DNA from: an uncultured Lachnospiraceae bacterium
Lineage (GTDB): Bacteria > Bacillota > Clostridia > Lachnospirales > Lachnospiraceae
Direction: 5' to 3'
DNA: 64,000 nucleotides
Assembly (NCBI GenBank): GCA_934401915.1
Contig: CAKRSV010000010.1
Location: 1 to 64,000 of the forward strand
Positions within the stretch are counted from its first letter, which is position 1; the number at the start of each line of letters is the position of its first letter. Both the position numbers and the translations under genes were made by a program. A model generated the notes under the pieces. That model did not search any database and had not been told where the DNA came from. It was given only the letters and a program-made list of their open reading frames with translations. This document shows, one piece after another, positions 32,847-42,082 of this stretch.

Positions 32847-34601
32847 ATGAAAGAAAAGAAAAAGTCAGCGGTCAGTTGGATCCTGACATGGGCGGGACAG
32901 AAGAAGTCCGCTTACGTGTGGAGTGTGATCCTTGCAGTAGGGAACGTGTTGTTCCGGATCCTGCCATACTTTATTGTTGCAGATGTGGTACAGAAAATCC
33001 TGAACCAGGATAAGGAGCTGCGGGGATATATCCTGGACGCGGCATGGATAGCCGGGGCGTTTCTGATCGCAGAGCTATTCCATTCCCTGTCGACGACCTG
33101 TTCCCATAAAGCAACCTTTGCGGTGCTTTCCAATATCAGGAAGTCCTGCTGCGACAAGCTGGCAAGGGTACCGCTCGGCTATGTGAAGGATACGCCGTCG
33201 GGTTCCTTTAAGAATATTATGGTGGAGAGGATCGACAGCATTGAGACAACGCTGGCACACGTGGTTCCGGAGTTTACCTCAAACCTGCTTGCACCGGTCA
33301 TTGTGATCGTCTATTTCTTTATGACAGACTGGCGGCTCGCGCTGTGGGCGTTCGTGCCGATGGTGGCAGGTCTTTTCGCCGCGCTTGGCATGTTTATCGA
33401 TTATGCGGCGAGCTTTGAAAGGACTGTCACAACGACGAAGGAGCTCAACGACGCTGCGGTGGAGTACATAGACGGAATAGAGGTGATCAAGGCGTTTGGC
33501 AAGACGGAGAGCTCTTATGCCAAGTTCACGAAGGCGGCAAGAGCCTGCGCGGATTCTTTTATTTCCTGGATGAAGCGGTGCGCGGTATTCCAGACACTGG
33601 CGTATGTGCTCATGCCATACACGCTGCTCACGGTGCTGCCGATCGGCGCGTATTACGTGAATAGGGGCACCCTGACCATATCGGATTTTGTGCTGTGTAT
33701 CATTCTGGCGCTGGGGATCGTCGGACCGTTAGTCACCGTAGCGTCCTACACGGATGACCTGGGGAAGATCGGCGTGATCGTCGGCGAAGTGGCAGGAATC
33801 CTGGAGCAGCCGGAGCTGGAGCGCCCGGAGGCGGGGGGTGCGAAGCCGAAGGACAATTCCATCAGCCTTGAAAATGTGCGGTTTTCCTACCACGATAAGG
33901 AGATCCTGCACGGCGTCAATATGGATCTGAAGGCGGGATCGGTCAATGCGATCGTTGGCCCGTCCGGAAGCGGAAAATCAACGATCGCCAAGCTGATCGC
34001 CTCGCTCTGGGATGTGGATTCCGGCAGGATAACGATCGGCGGAGTCGATGTAAAGCAGATCCCTTTAGAAGAATTTAACAGCCGGATCGCCTACGTTTCG
34101 CAGGACAATTATCTTTTCAATGAGAGCGTCCGCGAAAATATCAGACAGGGAAATCCTGCCGCGACGGATGAAGAGGTGGAAGAGGTTACGAGAAGAAGCG
34201 GAAGCTATGATCTTATCATGGAGCTGGAGAACGGTTTTGACACGGTGGTCGGAGGAGCCGGAGGTCATCTTTCCGGCGGTGAGAGGCAGCGGATATCCAT
34301 TGCCCGGGCGATGCTCAAGGATGCGCCGATCATCATCCTGGATGAGGCGACCGCCTACACGGATCCCGAGAATGAGGCGATCCTGCAGCGTTCGATCGCA
34401 AAGCTGGTGGAGGGCAAGACGCTGATCGTCATCGCCCACCGGCTTTCCACAGTGAAGGATTCCGATCAGATTTTCGTGGTAAGCGACGGAAATATTCAGG
34501 GACATGGAACCCATGAAGAACTTCTGGCGACGTGTCCGCTGTACAAGGATATGTGGGAGGCGCACATTTCCGTCAAAGATACCGTAAAGGAGGGCGAGTG
34601 A
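32847..34601 (+). CDS. ABC transporter, fused permease-ATPase, first pair subunit A
   Basis: A 584-residue type IV (exporter-fold) ABC half-transporter: six membrane helices (about 20-300) then an ATPase with Walker A GPSGSGKST, signature LSGGERQRISIARAML and H-loop IVIAHRLSTV, all intact. The Walker B/D-loop reads DEATAYTDPENE, close to DEATAFADPENE of the siderophore importers YbtP/IrtA, and the membrane segment ETTLAHVVPEFTSNLLAPVI also recalls that group. It forms a heterodimer with the next gene, which starts one base after its stop. The ATG at 32847 has AAGGAG ten bases upstream. Substrate unknown; metal chelate import or small-molecule export are both possible. Confidence 0.85.
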   Translation: MKEKKKSAVSWILTWAGQKKSAYVWSVILAVGNVLFRILPYFIVADVVQKILNQDKELRGYILDAAWIAGAFLIAELFHSLSTTCSHKATFAVLSNIRKSCCDKLARVPLGYVKDTPSGSFKNIMVERIDSIETTLAHVVPEFTSNLLAPVIVIVYFFMTDWRLALWAFVPMVAGLFAALGMFIDYAASFERTVTTTKELNDAAVEYIDGIEVIKAFGKTESSYAKFTKAARACADSFISWMKRCAVFQTLAYVLMPYTLLTVLPIGAYYVNRGTLTISDFVLCIILALGIVGPLVTVASYTDDLGKIGVIVGEVAGILEQPELERPEAGGAKPKDNSISLENVRFSYHDKEILHGVNMDLKAGSVNAIVGPSGSGKSTIAKLIASLWDVDSGRITIGGVDVKQIPLEEFNSRIAYVSQDNYLFNESVRENIRQGNPAATDEEVEEVTRRSGSYDLIMELENGFDTVVGGAGGHLSGGERQRISIARAMLKDAPIIILDEATAYTDPENEAILQRSIAKLVEGKTLIVIAHRLSTVKDSDQIFVVSDGNIQGHGTHEELLATCPLYKDMWEAHISVKDTVKEGE

Positions 34602-34602
34602 G

Positions 34603-36351
34603 ATGTTTTCAGTTTTGGCTAAGTTTTTCCGGTTTGCAGGAAAAGAAAACAGCAGAAAATTTAAGCGCGCCATTGCGCTTGGCGTGATAGACGCCATGGC
34701 TTCTGCCCTGAGGATCCCGGCGATCATGTATATCCTGATGGGGCTCCTTGGCGGCGGGGCGATGGGAAAGTACATTGCGGGCGCGGTCGGCATCATGGGG
34801 ATCTCCATTCTGGTAAGTTTCCTGTGCAAGATGCGTTCGACCGTATTGCAGACGGAGGGTGGCTACAGCGCGACTGCATTTAAGCGGATCGAGATCGCCC
34901 AGCACCTGCGCTATCTTCCGATGGGATATTTCAACGCCAACAGCATCGGAGAGATCGCTTCCGTCACCACAAACACGATGGAGAGCCTTGGGGATGTGGC
35001 AACCCGCGTGGTCATGATGACAACGCAGGGAATCCTTGAGACAGGCATGATCATATTGATGCTTTTGTGGTTCGACTGGCGGATCGGCGTGGTCGCAGCC
35101 GTCGGCATGGCAGTCTTTTTCGGGGTAAACGCAATCATGCAGAGAGCCGGAAAGAAGGAATCCGAGCAGAAGGTGGCGTGTGATACCGAGCTTGTAAATC
35201 AGATCATGGAGTACATTCAGGGCATTTCGGAGGTGAAGTCCTACAATCTGATCGGAGCGCAGACAAAGCGCCTGAATGACGCGAACAACGCCTGTGTGAA
35301 GAGCAACGTAAAGATGGAGCTGGTGTTCATCCCGTTTATGTTCCTGCAAAATTCGATCACAAAGATCACCGGCGCCGTCGTGATCGCGCTTTCCGCATAT
35401 TTTTATATCAATGGCTCCATGAGCTTGATCTATGCGGTAGGTATGTCGATCTCTGCCTTTATGCTCTATGCAAGTCTGGAGGCGGCAGGCTCGTTCTCCT
35501 CGCTCCTGCACGCCGTGAGCGTGGGAGTGGATAAGGCGAACGCGATCCTGGAGCTTGACACGATGGACATCGAGGGCAGAGAGATCCAGCCGCAGAACCA
35601 CGACATCGAGCTGAAGAACATTTCGTTCTCCTACGACAAGAGAAAGATCATCGACGGGGTTTCGCTCTCGATCCCCGAGAAAACGACGACGGCGATCGTA
35701 GGGCCTTCCGGCGGAGGAAAAAGTACGCTGTGCAACCTGATCGCACGGTTCTGGGATGTGGATTCCGGAGAGGTGACGCTGGGCGGCGTGAACGTCAAAG
35801 ATTACAGCATGAACAGCCTTATGAGCAACTTTTCCTTTGTATTTCAGACGGTGTACCTGTTTGCGGATACCATTGAAAACAATATCCGCTTCGGACGCCC
35901 GGATGCGACCCGCGAGGAAGTTATCGAGGCGGCGAAGAAGGCGTGCTGCCATGACTTTATCAGCCAGCTTCCGGATGGTTACGACACCGTGATCGGGGAG
36001 GGAGGAGCGACCCTGTCCGGCGGAGAGAAGCAGAGGATCTCCATCGCGCGCGCCATCATGAAGGATTCGCCGATCATCATCCTGGATGAGGCGACGGCGA
36101 ACGTGGATCCCGAAAATGAAAAGGAACTGGTCGAGGCGGTCGATGCGCTGACCAGGGAAAAGACCATCATTATGATCGCGCACCGTCTAAAGACGGTCAG
36201 AAACGCCGATCAGATCGTGGTCGTTGACCGCGGACAGATCGCGCAGAAGGGAACCCATGACGAGCTTATGAAGCAGGAGGGAATCTACCGAAGATTTATC
36301 GATTCCAGAGAGCAGGCGGTAAGCTGGAAGATCGCGCATGAAAAAGCATAA
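34603..36351 (+). CDS. ABC transporter, fused permease-ATPase, first pair subunit B
   Basis: The 582-residue partner of the preceding half-transporter has a six-helix membrane domain (about 20-310) and an ATPase with Walker A GPSGGGKST, signature LSGGEKQRISIARAIM, DEATANVDPENE and MIAHRLKTV, so both nucleotide sites of the heterodimer look competent. The segment MGYFNANSIGEIASVTTNTM matches the intracellular coupling helix of IrtB/YbtQ-like subunits. It starts one base after the stop of subunit A, with GGAGGGCGAG overlapping the end of that gene, and is followed by a strong terminator. Confidence 0.85.
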   Translation: MFSVLAKFFRFAGKENSRKFKRAIALGVIDAMASALRIPAIMYILMGLLGGGAMGKYIAGAVGIMGISILVSFLCKMRSTVLQTEGGYSATAFKRIEIAQHLRYLPMGYFNANSIGEIASVTTNTMESLGDVATRVVMMTTQGILETGMIILMLLWFDWRIGVVAAVGMAVFFGVNAIMQRAGKKESEQKVACDTELVNQIMEYIQGISEVKSYNLIGAQTKRLNDANNACVKSNVKMELVFIPFMFLQNSITKITGAVVIALSAYFYINGSMSLIYAVGMSISAFMLYASLEAAGSFSSLLHAVSVGVDKANAILELDTMDIEGREIQPQNHDIELKNISFSYDKRKIIDGVSLSIPEKTTTAIVGPSGGGKSTLCNLIARFWDVDSGEVTLGGVNVKDYSMNSLMSNFSFVFQTVYLFADTIENNIRFGRPDATREEVIEAAKKACCHDFISQLPDGYDTVIGEGGATLSGGEKQRISIARAIMKDSPIIILDEATANVDPENEKELVEAVDALTREKTIIMIAHRLKTVRNADQIVVVDRGQIAQKGTHDELMKQEGIYRRFIDSREQAVSWKIAHEKA

Positions 36352-36376
36352 GTAAATAAAAGAACTGAGAAGAAGG

Positions 36377-36416
36377 ATACCGGTATGCTGTGAAAAACAG
36401 GATGCCGGTATTTTTT
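36377..36416 (+). terminator. Terminator after the first ABC pair
   Basis: ATACCGGTAT pairs with ATGCCGGTAT, followed by six T. Confidence 0.85.
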
Positions 36417-36429
36417 GTCATTCTTTTGG

Positions 36430-36488
36430 TTGACAAACAAAAAAGGGAATGATAATTTAATAGTAGCACTATCAATAGTAGAACTATT
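36430..36488 (+). promoter_or_regulatory. Promoter and two tandem operators of the second cassette tetR
   Basis: TTGACA, 17-base spacer, TAATTT. Two adjacent palindromes follow: ATAGT-AGC-ACTAT (36460-36472) and AATAGT-AGA-ACTATT (36474-36488), 14 bases apart, suggesting cooperative binding of two dimers. Confidence 0.75.
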
Positions 36489-36506
36489 AAAGAGAGGAGA
36501 GACAAG

Positions 36507-37133
36507 ATGGCAAAGGCGGACAAAAGTCTGGATCCTAAGATCATAGCGGCCGCAAAAGATGAGTTTCTGGAGAAGGGGTATGAAAAGGCCTCCACCAACG
36601 CGATCTGTCAGAAGGCGGGAATCACCTGGGGAGCGCTCAAGAACCGGTATTCTGACAAGGACGGTCTGTTCTGCGCGCTGGTCAGTCCGGCGGCGGAGGA
36701 GTTTAAGGAAATGCTCAGAGGGGCAAACGATTCCTTTCACGAACAGACACAGGAGGAGCAGGAGCGTTCTGCCCTGCATAGCGACAGAGACGGAGAGTTC
36801 TTTGTCAATTATGTGTACGATCACTTTGGAGTATTCCGGCTGCTTCTGGCGTGCGCCGGGGGCTCGTCGTATGAAAATTACATGGATGAGCTCGTCTCGA
36901 TCATAGAGGCGTCAACGATCCGTTTTATGAAAGAAACCGGGCACCGGGCGGTGATCAACGGTCGGACTGCGGGGGAGAAGACGATCCATATTTTGATCAG
37001 CTCGTATCTGTACGGTCTGTTCGAGCCGGTCATGCACAACATGACAAAGGCAGAGGCGGTCGTCTACGTGGAAGAGCTGAAATATTTCTTTGATGTCGGC
37101 TGGGCGGACATTCTGAAGATCAGTCAGTCGTAA
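36507..37133 (+). CDS. TetR-family regulator of the second ABC pair
   Basis: The 208-residue protein carries a TetR helix-turn-helix (about 10-58: AAKDEFLEKGYEKASTNAI, then CQKAGITWGALKNRYSDKDG) and a helical ligand domain unlike that of the first cassette TetR. Two tandem palindromes lie between its -10 box and its start codon, which fits autorepression. AGGAGAG precedes the ATG. The gene is followed by a hairpin terminator, an AGTTAG box and then the second ABC pair, repeating the layout of the first cassette. Confidence 0.88.
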   Translation: MAKADKSLDPKIIAAAKDEFLEKGYEKASTNAICQKAGITWGALKNRYSDKDGLFCALVSPAAEEFKEMLRGANDSFHEQTQEEQERSALHSDRDGEFFVNYVYDHFGVFRLLLACAGGSSYENYMDELVSIIEASTIRFMKETGHRAVINGRTAGEKTIHILISSYLYGLFEPVMHNMTKAEAVVYVEELKYFFDVGWADILKISQS

Positions 37134-37144
37134 GACGAGACAGG

Positions 37145-37178
37145 GTAACTGTCTGCTGGCGGGCAGTTACTTATTTTC
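37145..37178 (+). terminator. Terminator after the second cassette tetR
   Basis: GTAACTG pairs with CAGTTAC, followed by TTATTTTCT. As in the first cassette, a terminator separates tetR from the ABC genes. Confidence 0.6.
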
Positions 37179-37185
37179 TGACACC

Positions 37186-37203
37186 AAGTTAGACACAACT
37201 AAC
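37186..37203 (+). promoter_or_regulatory. AGTTAG box 2, before the second ABC pair
   Basis: AAGTTAGACACAACTAAC with GTTAG/CTAAC arms, 33 bases before the start codon. Its central 14 bases AGTTAGACACAACT recur exactly at 42881-42894. Confidence 0.6.
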
Positions 37204-37236
37204 AGAAAGCAAGGAATTTGCGGAACGGAGAACACA

Positions 37237-39045
37237 ATGAATGATACAGCAGTGGTATTTAAAAAGTTATTTCGCTACGCGGGTGCGTTTCGTATCACGA
37301 TCCTGCTGTCTGCGGTCCTCGCAGCAGCAGCGGCGGTGATCAATCTCAGGGCGTACATCTGCGTATATGGCGTGGCAAAGGTTCTGATAGGATCCGGGGG
37401 CGATTTTGGCGCGGTGGATCCGGCGGAACTTTCCGGTCTTGGCATGCAGGCCGTCCTCTACGTGGGGATGGGATTTGGCGTCTATGGGATGGCGCTTCTG
37501 TGCTCCCATATCAGCGCGTACCATACGGTCGCCAAAGTGAGGATCCGGATGATCGATTATCTGGGCGAGCTTCCGCTTGGTTATCACCTCCGGCATCCGA
37601 GCGGGGTGCTGCGCAAGATCATCGAGAAAAACACCGACAACCTTGAGATCCTGATCGCGCATCATATCCCGGACTACGTACAGTCGGCTGTTTTGCCGGT
37701 CGCATTTCTGGTATTTATGTTCCAGTACGACTGGAGGCTGTCCGTGGTCTGCCTGATCCCGATCGTCATCGGATTTCTTTTTCTGGCATCCATGCTCAAG
37801 GGGGAGAGCGAGGGCTTTGTAAAGCAGGTACAGACGGCGGGAGAAAATATCGGAAACGCGGCGACAGAGTATGTCCGCGGGATCTCGGTCGTAAAGACCT
37901 TCGGGCAGACGGCGGATTCCTTTCACCGATACCGGAAAGCTGTGAGGGATTATGCCGATTTTATGACGAAGTATTCCTTTTCCATGGAAAATGCGTTCAG
38001 CGCGTACACGACGATCATCAATGCGGTGTTTTTCTTTTTGATCCCGGGAGGTATCCTTTTGTATAACGCGGGGCACAGCGTGGAAAAGACGGTTATGACC
38101 TTTGCCTTCTTTGCCGTGCTGATCCCGCTTGTGGCGTCGATCCTCATGAAGCTGATGCACAGCTCCTCCAATCTGATGCTGGCGAAAGCTTCGCTGGACG
38201 CCGTGGAAAAGATACTGACGGAGCAGCCGCTGCCGGAACCGGAACAGCCGAAGACGCCGGAAAATCTCAGGATTGAGCTGAAAGAGGTGTCCTTTTGCTA
38301 TGAGGATGGCGTGAAAGCGCTGGATCAGGTATCCCTGTCGATCGAGCCGGGGACAGTGACCGCGCTGGTCGGAGAGTCCGGCGGCGGAAAGAGCACGATC
38401 GCAAGCCTGATCGCACGTTTCTTTGACGTCACGGAAGGATCGGTTACCGTCGGCGGCGTGGATCTTCGGGAAATGAGTTACTGGGACTGGATGAGTAAGG
38501 TGAGCGTCGTGTTTCAGGACACAAGCCTTTTCAAGATGTCGATCGCACAGAATGTCGCCATGTACCGCCCGGATGCGACGAGAGAGGAGATCGCACGCGC
38601 GTTAAAGCTGGCACAGTGTGAGGACATTCTGGAGAAGATGCCGGAGGGGATGGATACGGTCATCGGGACGAAGGGCGTGTATCTGTCCGGCGGGGAGATG
38701 CAGAGGATCGCTTTGGCGCGTGCGATCCTGAAGGACGCGCCGGTAGTTATCCTGGACGAGGCGACCGCCTTTGCGGATGCGGAAAACGAATATCTGATCC
38801 AGAAGGCGCTCAGTACGCTGCTGAAAGGAAAGACCGTGCTGATGATCGCGCACCGGCTGCAGACCATCACAGACGCGGATCAGATCCTTGTCGTCGAGAA
38901 GGGAAAGATCGCCGAGCGGGGCACGCATGAAGAGCTGATAGCAAAAGGAGGCGTCTACGCGCGGATGTATCAGGAATACGAGAGCAGCGTCTCATGGAAG
39001 ATAGGAGGAATAAGGAATGTTTCAGCGAATATTTCATTTGAGTAA
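37237..39045 (+). CDS. ABC transporter, fused permease-ATPase, second pair subunit A
   Basis: A 602-residue half-transporter with six membrane helices (about 18-320) and an ATPase with Walker A GESGGGKST, signature LSGGEMQRIALARAIL and MIAHRLQTI. The Walker B/D-loop DEATAFADAENE and the membrane segment NLEILIAHHIPDYVQSAVLP are close to IrtA/YbtP-type siderophore importers, even more so than in the first pair. ACGGAG precedes the ATG. Its last 29 bases overlap the start of subunit B, so the two are translationally coupled. An AGTTAG box lies just upstream. Confidence 0.85.
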   Translation: MNDTAVVFKKLFRYAGAFRITILLSAVLAAAAAVINLRAYICVYGVAKVLIGSGGDFGAVDPAELSGLGMQAVLYVGMGFGVYGMALLCSHISAYHTVAKVRIRMIDYLGELPLGYHLRHPSGVLRKIIEKNTDNLEILIAHHIPDYVQSAVLPVAFLVFMFQYDWRLSVVCLIPIVIGFLFLASMLKGESEGFVKQVQTAGENIGNAATEYVRGISVVKTFGQTADSFHRYRKAVRDYADFMTKYSFSMENAFSAYTTIINAVFFFLIPGGILLYNAGHSVEKTVMTFAFFAVLIPLVASILMKLMHSSSNLMLAKASLDAVEKILTEQPLPEPEQPKTPENLRIELKEVSFCYEDGVKALDQVSLSIEPGTVTALVGESGGGKSTIASLIARFFDVTEGSVTVGGVDLREMSYWDWMSKVSVVFQDTSLFKMSIAQNVAMYRPDATREEIARALKLAQCEDILEKMPEGMDTVIGTKGVYLSGGEMQRIALARAILKDAPVVILDEATAFADAENEYLIQKALSTLLKGKTVLMIAHRLQTITDADQILVVEKGKIAERGTHEELIAKGGVYARMYQEYESSVSWKIGGIRNVSANISFE

Positions 39046-40750
39046 GGAAGGGAGCAGAGCCATTAGGAAAGCCTCCGTATGGCTTGCGCTTTTTCATCTT
39101 GCCACATTTTTGCCCGTGATCCCTCTCGCAGCGGTGAGCGAACAGATGATGCGGTATCTGTTTGAGGGAGGGCAGCATAAGATCGCGCTCCTCCCTTATA
39201 TGGCGGCGCTGCTGGTTATCGTCTTTCTCATGTTTGTGGCATACAAGTTTGCTTATCACAAGGAATATCTGACCTCCGGGGAGGAGGAGTATCAGCTCCG
39301 CATGGAGCTGGCGGACAAACTGAGACGGCTTCCGCTTTCCTTCTTCGGAAGAAGGGAGCTGAGCGACTTAACCTCCGTGATCATGGATGACGTACAGACG
39401 GTATCGCATGTGCTGTCCCAGTCGGCGGCGGAGCTTCTGAGCGGATTTCTGAGCGGCTTTGCGGCGCTTTTTCTGCTGGCGGTTTACGATATCCGGCTTG
39501 CGGGATGCCTCGCGGCGTGCCTGCCGGTCGCGGTGCTCGCCATGGCGCTGTCCAGAAGGATCTCCGCGAAAACCAACCGCAGGAACCGCGAAAAGAAGCT
39601 GGAGGTCAGCGACGGGGTGCAGGAATATCTGGAAAATATAAAGCTGCTGCGGACGACTAGACGGATCGTCGAGTATCAGGAGCGGCTTGCAAAGAAGATC
39701 AAAAAGCTGATCCCGGGACAGGTGCTCTACGAACTGCTGGCGGGACTCAGCATTTCCATCTCCTACAACGCGATGCGTGTCGGGCTTGGACTTGTCATCA
39801 TTTATGGAGCGCGGCTGCTTGTCGCAGGGGAGATCACACTGTTTAAATTTCTCGTCTTTTTATATGCGGCGGTGCGGATCTATGAGCCGTTCACCAGCGC
39901 GTGCGAGCATCTCGGTGATTTCATCGCGTCGCTTGTCAGCGCGGGAAGAGTCAATGCGCTTCTCGCCGAGGAAGAGCAGACCGGCGCAGAGGTAAAGCCG
40001 GAGCGGTTCAACATTGAATTCGACCATGTGGACTTTGCCTACAACGAGGAAAAGGTGCTGAAAAATGTTTCCTTTGTGGCAAAACAGGGTGAGATCACCG
40101 CTCTGGTTGGACCGTCCGGCTCCGGCAAGAGTACGCTTACCAGACTGGCGGCAAGGTTCTGGGACGCAGGGGCAGGAAGAGTGCTGGTCGGAGGAAAGGA
40201 TATCCGGGGCATAGCGCCGGAAAAGCTGTTGGAGAATTATTCCATCGTTTTTCAGGACGTTGTGCTGTTCAACGACACGATATACAACAATATACGGATC
40301 GGAAAGGCAGACGCGACGAAGGAGGAGGTATACCGTGCGGCGCGGCTGGCCGCCTGCGACGAGTTTATCGAAAGGCTGCCGGAGGGGTACGATACGGTCA
40401 TCGGTGAAAATGGCAAGACCCTTTCCGGTGGGGAGAGGCAGAGACTGTCGATCGCGCGTGCCTTTTTGAAGGATGCGCCCGTGATCCTGTTGGATGAAAG
40501 CACGGCGAGCATCGATCCGGAAAACGAGACGAAGATCCAGCAGGCGATCGGAAGGCTGATCGAGAATAAGACGGTACTCATCATAGCGCATAAGCTGCGC
40601 TCGATCGCAGACTGCGACAAGATCGTGGTCCTGAACGAGGGAAAGGTGGTGGAAGAAGGCACGCACCGGCAGCTTCTGGACAGAAAGGGACTGTATCACA
40701 AGCTGTACTATCTGCAGCGCGAAAGCCTTGCGTGGAAGATCAAAGCATAA
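39017..40750 (+). CDS. ABC transporter, fused permease-ATPase, second pair subunit B
   Basis: The 577-residue partner has a six-helix membrane domain (about 15-310) and an ATPase with Walker A GPSGSGKST, signature LSGGERQRLSIARAFL, Walker B/D-loop DESTASIDPENE and IIAHKLRSI. The segment LPLSFFGRRELSDLTSVIMDD fits the coupling region of IrtB/YbtQ-like subunits. It starts inside the end of subunit A, with GGAGGAATAAGGA as ribosome binding site, and ends before a terminator. The pair with subunit A should form one asymmetric transporter. Confidence 0.85.
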   Translation: MFQRIFHLSKEGSRAIRKASVWLALFHLATFLPVIPLAAVSEQMMRYLFEGGQHKIALLPYMAALLVIVFLMFVAYKFAYHKEYLTSGEEEYQLRMELADKLRRLPLSFFGRRELSDLTSVIMDDVQTVSHVLSQSAAELLSGFLSGFAALFLLAVYDIRLAGCLAACLPVAVLAMALSRRISAKTNRRNREKKLEVSDGVQEYLENIKLLRTTRRIVEYQERLAKKIKKLIPGQVLYELLAGLSISISYNAMRVGLGLVIIYGARLLVAGEITLFKFLVFLYAAVRIYEPFTSACEHLGDFIASLVSAGRVNALLAEEEQTGAEVKPERFNIEFDHVDFAYNEEKVLKNVSFVAKQGEITALVGPSGSGKSTLTRLAARFWDAGAGRVLVGGKDIRGIAPEKLLENYSIVFQDVVLFNDTIYNNIRIGKADATKEEVYRAARLAACDEFIERLPEGYDTVIGENGKTLSGGERQRLSIARAFLKDAPVILLDESTASIDPENETKIQQAIGRLIENKTVLIIAHKLRSIADCDKIVVLNEGKVVEEGTHRQLLDRKGLYHKLYYLQRESLAWKIKA

Positions 40751-40762
40751 AAGGGAAGAGGG

Positions 40763-40798
40763 AGGTCTGCAGCGGGAAAGCGGCAGATCTTCTTTTGC
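40763..40798 (+). terminator. Terminator after the second ABC pair
   Basis: AGGTCTGC-AGC pairs with GCG-GCAGATCTT around GGGAAA, followed by CTTTT. Confidence 0.75.
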
Positions 40799-40899
40799 AA
40801 TTAGGAGGGGATGTGGTAAACTATAAGAACGGATCTTTTGCAGACGGATAGGGAACAGACGCCATGTACAGAAGGCGGAGACAGGGGAGGCTTTGGCAG

Positions 40900-41448
40900 A
40901 TGCTGTATATTATGAGACACGGAAAGACGCAGTGGAATGAACTGCATAAGCTGCAAGGACATACGGATATTCCATTGAACGAGGAAGGGCGGCAGATGGC
41001 AGAGCGGGCAAGGCAGCAGTACCGTGACATCCCGATCGACGTCTGTTACTGTTCCCCTCTGAGCCGGGCGAGAGAAACGGCTGAGATCGTGCTGCGCGGC
41101 AGGGAGATTCCCATCGTGTGCGACGATCGGCTGATCGAGATGGGATTTGGCGTGTATGAGGGGATGCAGAACTGCTTCCGGGACCCGGACAATCCGATCC
41201 GCGCGCTCTTTAAGGATCCGGCGCACTACGTGACAGTGGAAGGCGGCGAGAGCTTTCAGGAGCTCTACGAGCGAACCGGGGCGTTCCTGCGGGAGGTGGC
41301 AGAGCCGGAGCTGAGAGCCGGAAAAGATATTCTGATCGTCGGCCACGGTGCGATGAACTCAAGCATCCTCTGTCAGGTCAGAAAGATTCCGCTCGAGCAT
41401 TTTTGGGACGCAGGGATCGAGAATTGCAAGCTGGTGCAGCTCATCTAG
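40900..41448 (+). CDS. Histidine phosphatase family protein (phosphoglycerate-mutase-like)
   Basis: The 182-residue protein is a branch-1 histidine phosphatase: LYIMRHGKTQWN with the phospho-accepting His7, CYCSPLSRARETAEI with the second Arg, an acid at GGESFQEL and the closing His in VGHGAMNSSIL. It should remove phosphate from a small metabolite such as a sugar phosphate; the substrate is not evident. The ATG at 40900 has GGGGAGG ten bases upstream; an in-frame ATG at 40864 would add a basic, unrelated leader. A HAD phosphatase gene follows after 45 bases, so both may belong to one phosphate-metabolism transcript. Confidence 0.9.
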   Translation: MLYIMRHGKTQWNELHKLQGHTDIPLNEEGRQMAERARQQYRDIPIDVCYCSPLSRARETAEIVLRGREIPIVCDDRLIEMGFGVYEGMQNCFRDPDNPIRALFKDPAHYVTVEGGESFQELYERTGAFLREVAEPELRAGKDILIVGHGAMNSSILCQVRKIPLEHFWDAGIENCKLVQLI

Positions 41449-41493
41449 GAAAGCGGTGCCGGGACAGAAAACGGTAAGGATAAGAGGAAGAAC

Positions 41494-42045
41494 ATGGATA
41501 CGAAGATCATCTTTTTTGATATAGACGGAACGCTTATTGATATGAAGAAAAAGCAGATCACGGAGAGGATGCTGGATACGCTCAGAAGACTGAGGGAGCG
41601 CGGTATCCTTCTCGCGATCGCGACGGGGCGTGCACCGGTGGCGCTGCCGCACTTTGAAGGGATCGATTTTGATGTGATGCTCACCTTCAACGGCTCGTAC
41701 TGCTTTGCCGGGGAGGAGACGATTTACAGCAACTGTCTGCAGCCGGAGGATATAGAAACGATCCGGAGAAACGCGGCGGCGATGAACCGGCCGATCGCCG
41801 TAGCCACAAAGAACCGGATGGCGGCGAGCGGAACAGAGCCGGATCTGGAGTATTATCACCTAGACCGGTCGCAGGCGATGGCGTTCGGGGACGGAAACAA
41901 CGATATCGAAATGCTGGAGGCCGTCGGGACCGGCGTCGCCATGGCGAATGGATCCGAGGATCTCAAGGCGGTGGCGGATGAGATCTGCGGCGATGTGACA
42001 GAGGACGGAATTTATCACTACTGCCTGCAAAAAGGGCTTATCTAG
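41494..42045 (+). CDS. Cof-type HAD hydrolase lacking most of its cap domain
   Basis: Cof-type HAD proteins dephosphorylate sugar phosphates and cofactors. The core motifs are present: DIDGTL with D9/D11 (motif I), ATGRAPVAL (motif II) and GDGNNDIEML (motif IV). The protein has 183 residues where the family has about 260-270. Residues up to about 118 (MAASGTEPDLE) read into the start of the C2 cap, then the sequence jumps to YYHLDRSQAMAFGDG of the core C-terminus, so about 80 residues including the motif III Lys are missing, in frame, near 41842-41850. Folding and activity are doubtful. A MATE gene with similar internal losses follows. Confidence 0.8.
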   Translation: MDTKIIFFDIDGTLIDMKKKQITERMLDTLRRLRERGILLAIATGRAPVALPHFEGIDFDVMLTFNGSYCFAGEETIYSNCLQPEDIETIRRNAAAMNRPIAVATKNRMAASGTEPDLEYYHLDRSQAMAFGDGNNDIEMLEAVGTGVAMANGSEDLKAVADEICGDVTEDGIYHYCLQKGLI

Positions 42046-42082
42046 GCGGGCAGATTCAGAAGATGGCAGGGAAAACAGGGAT

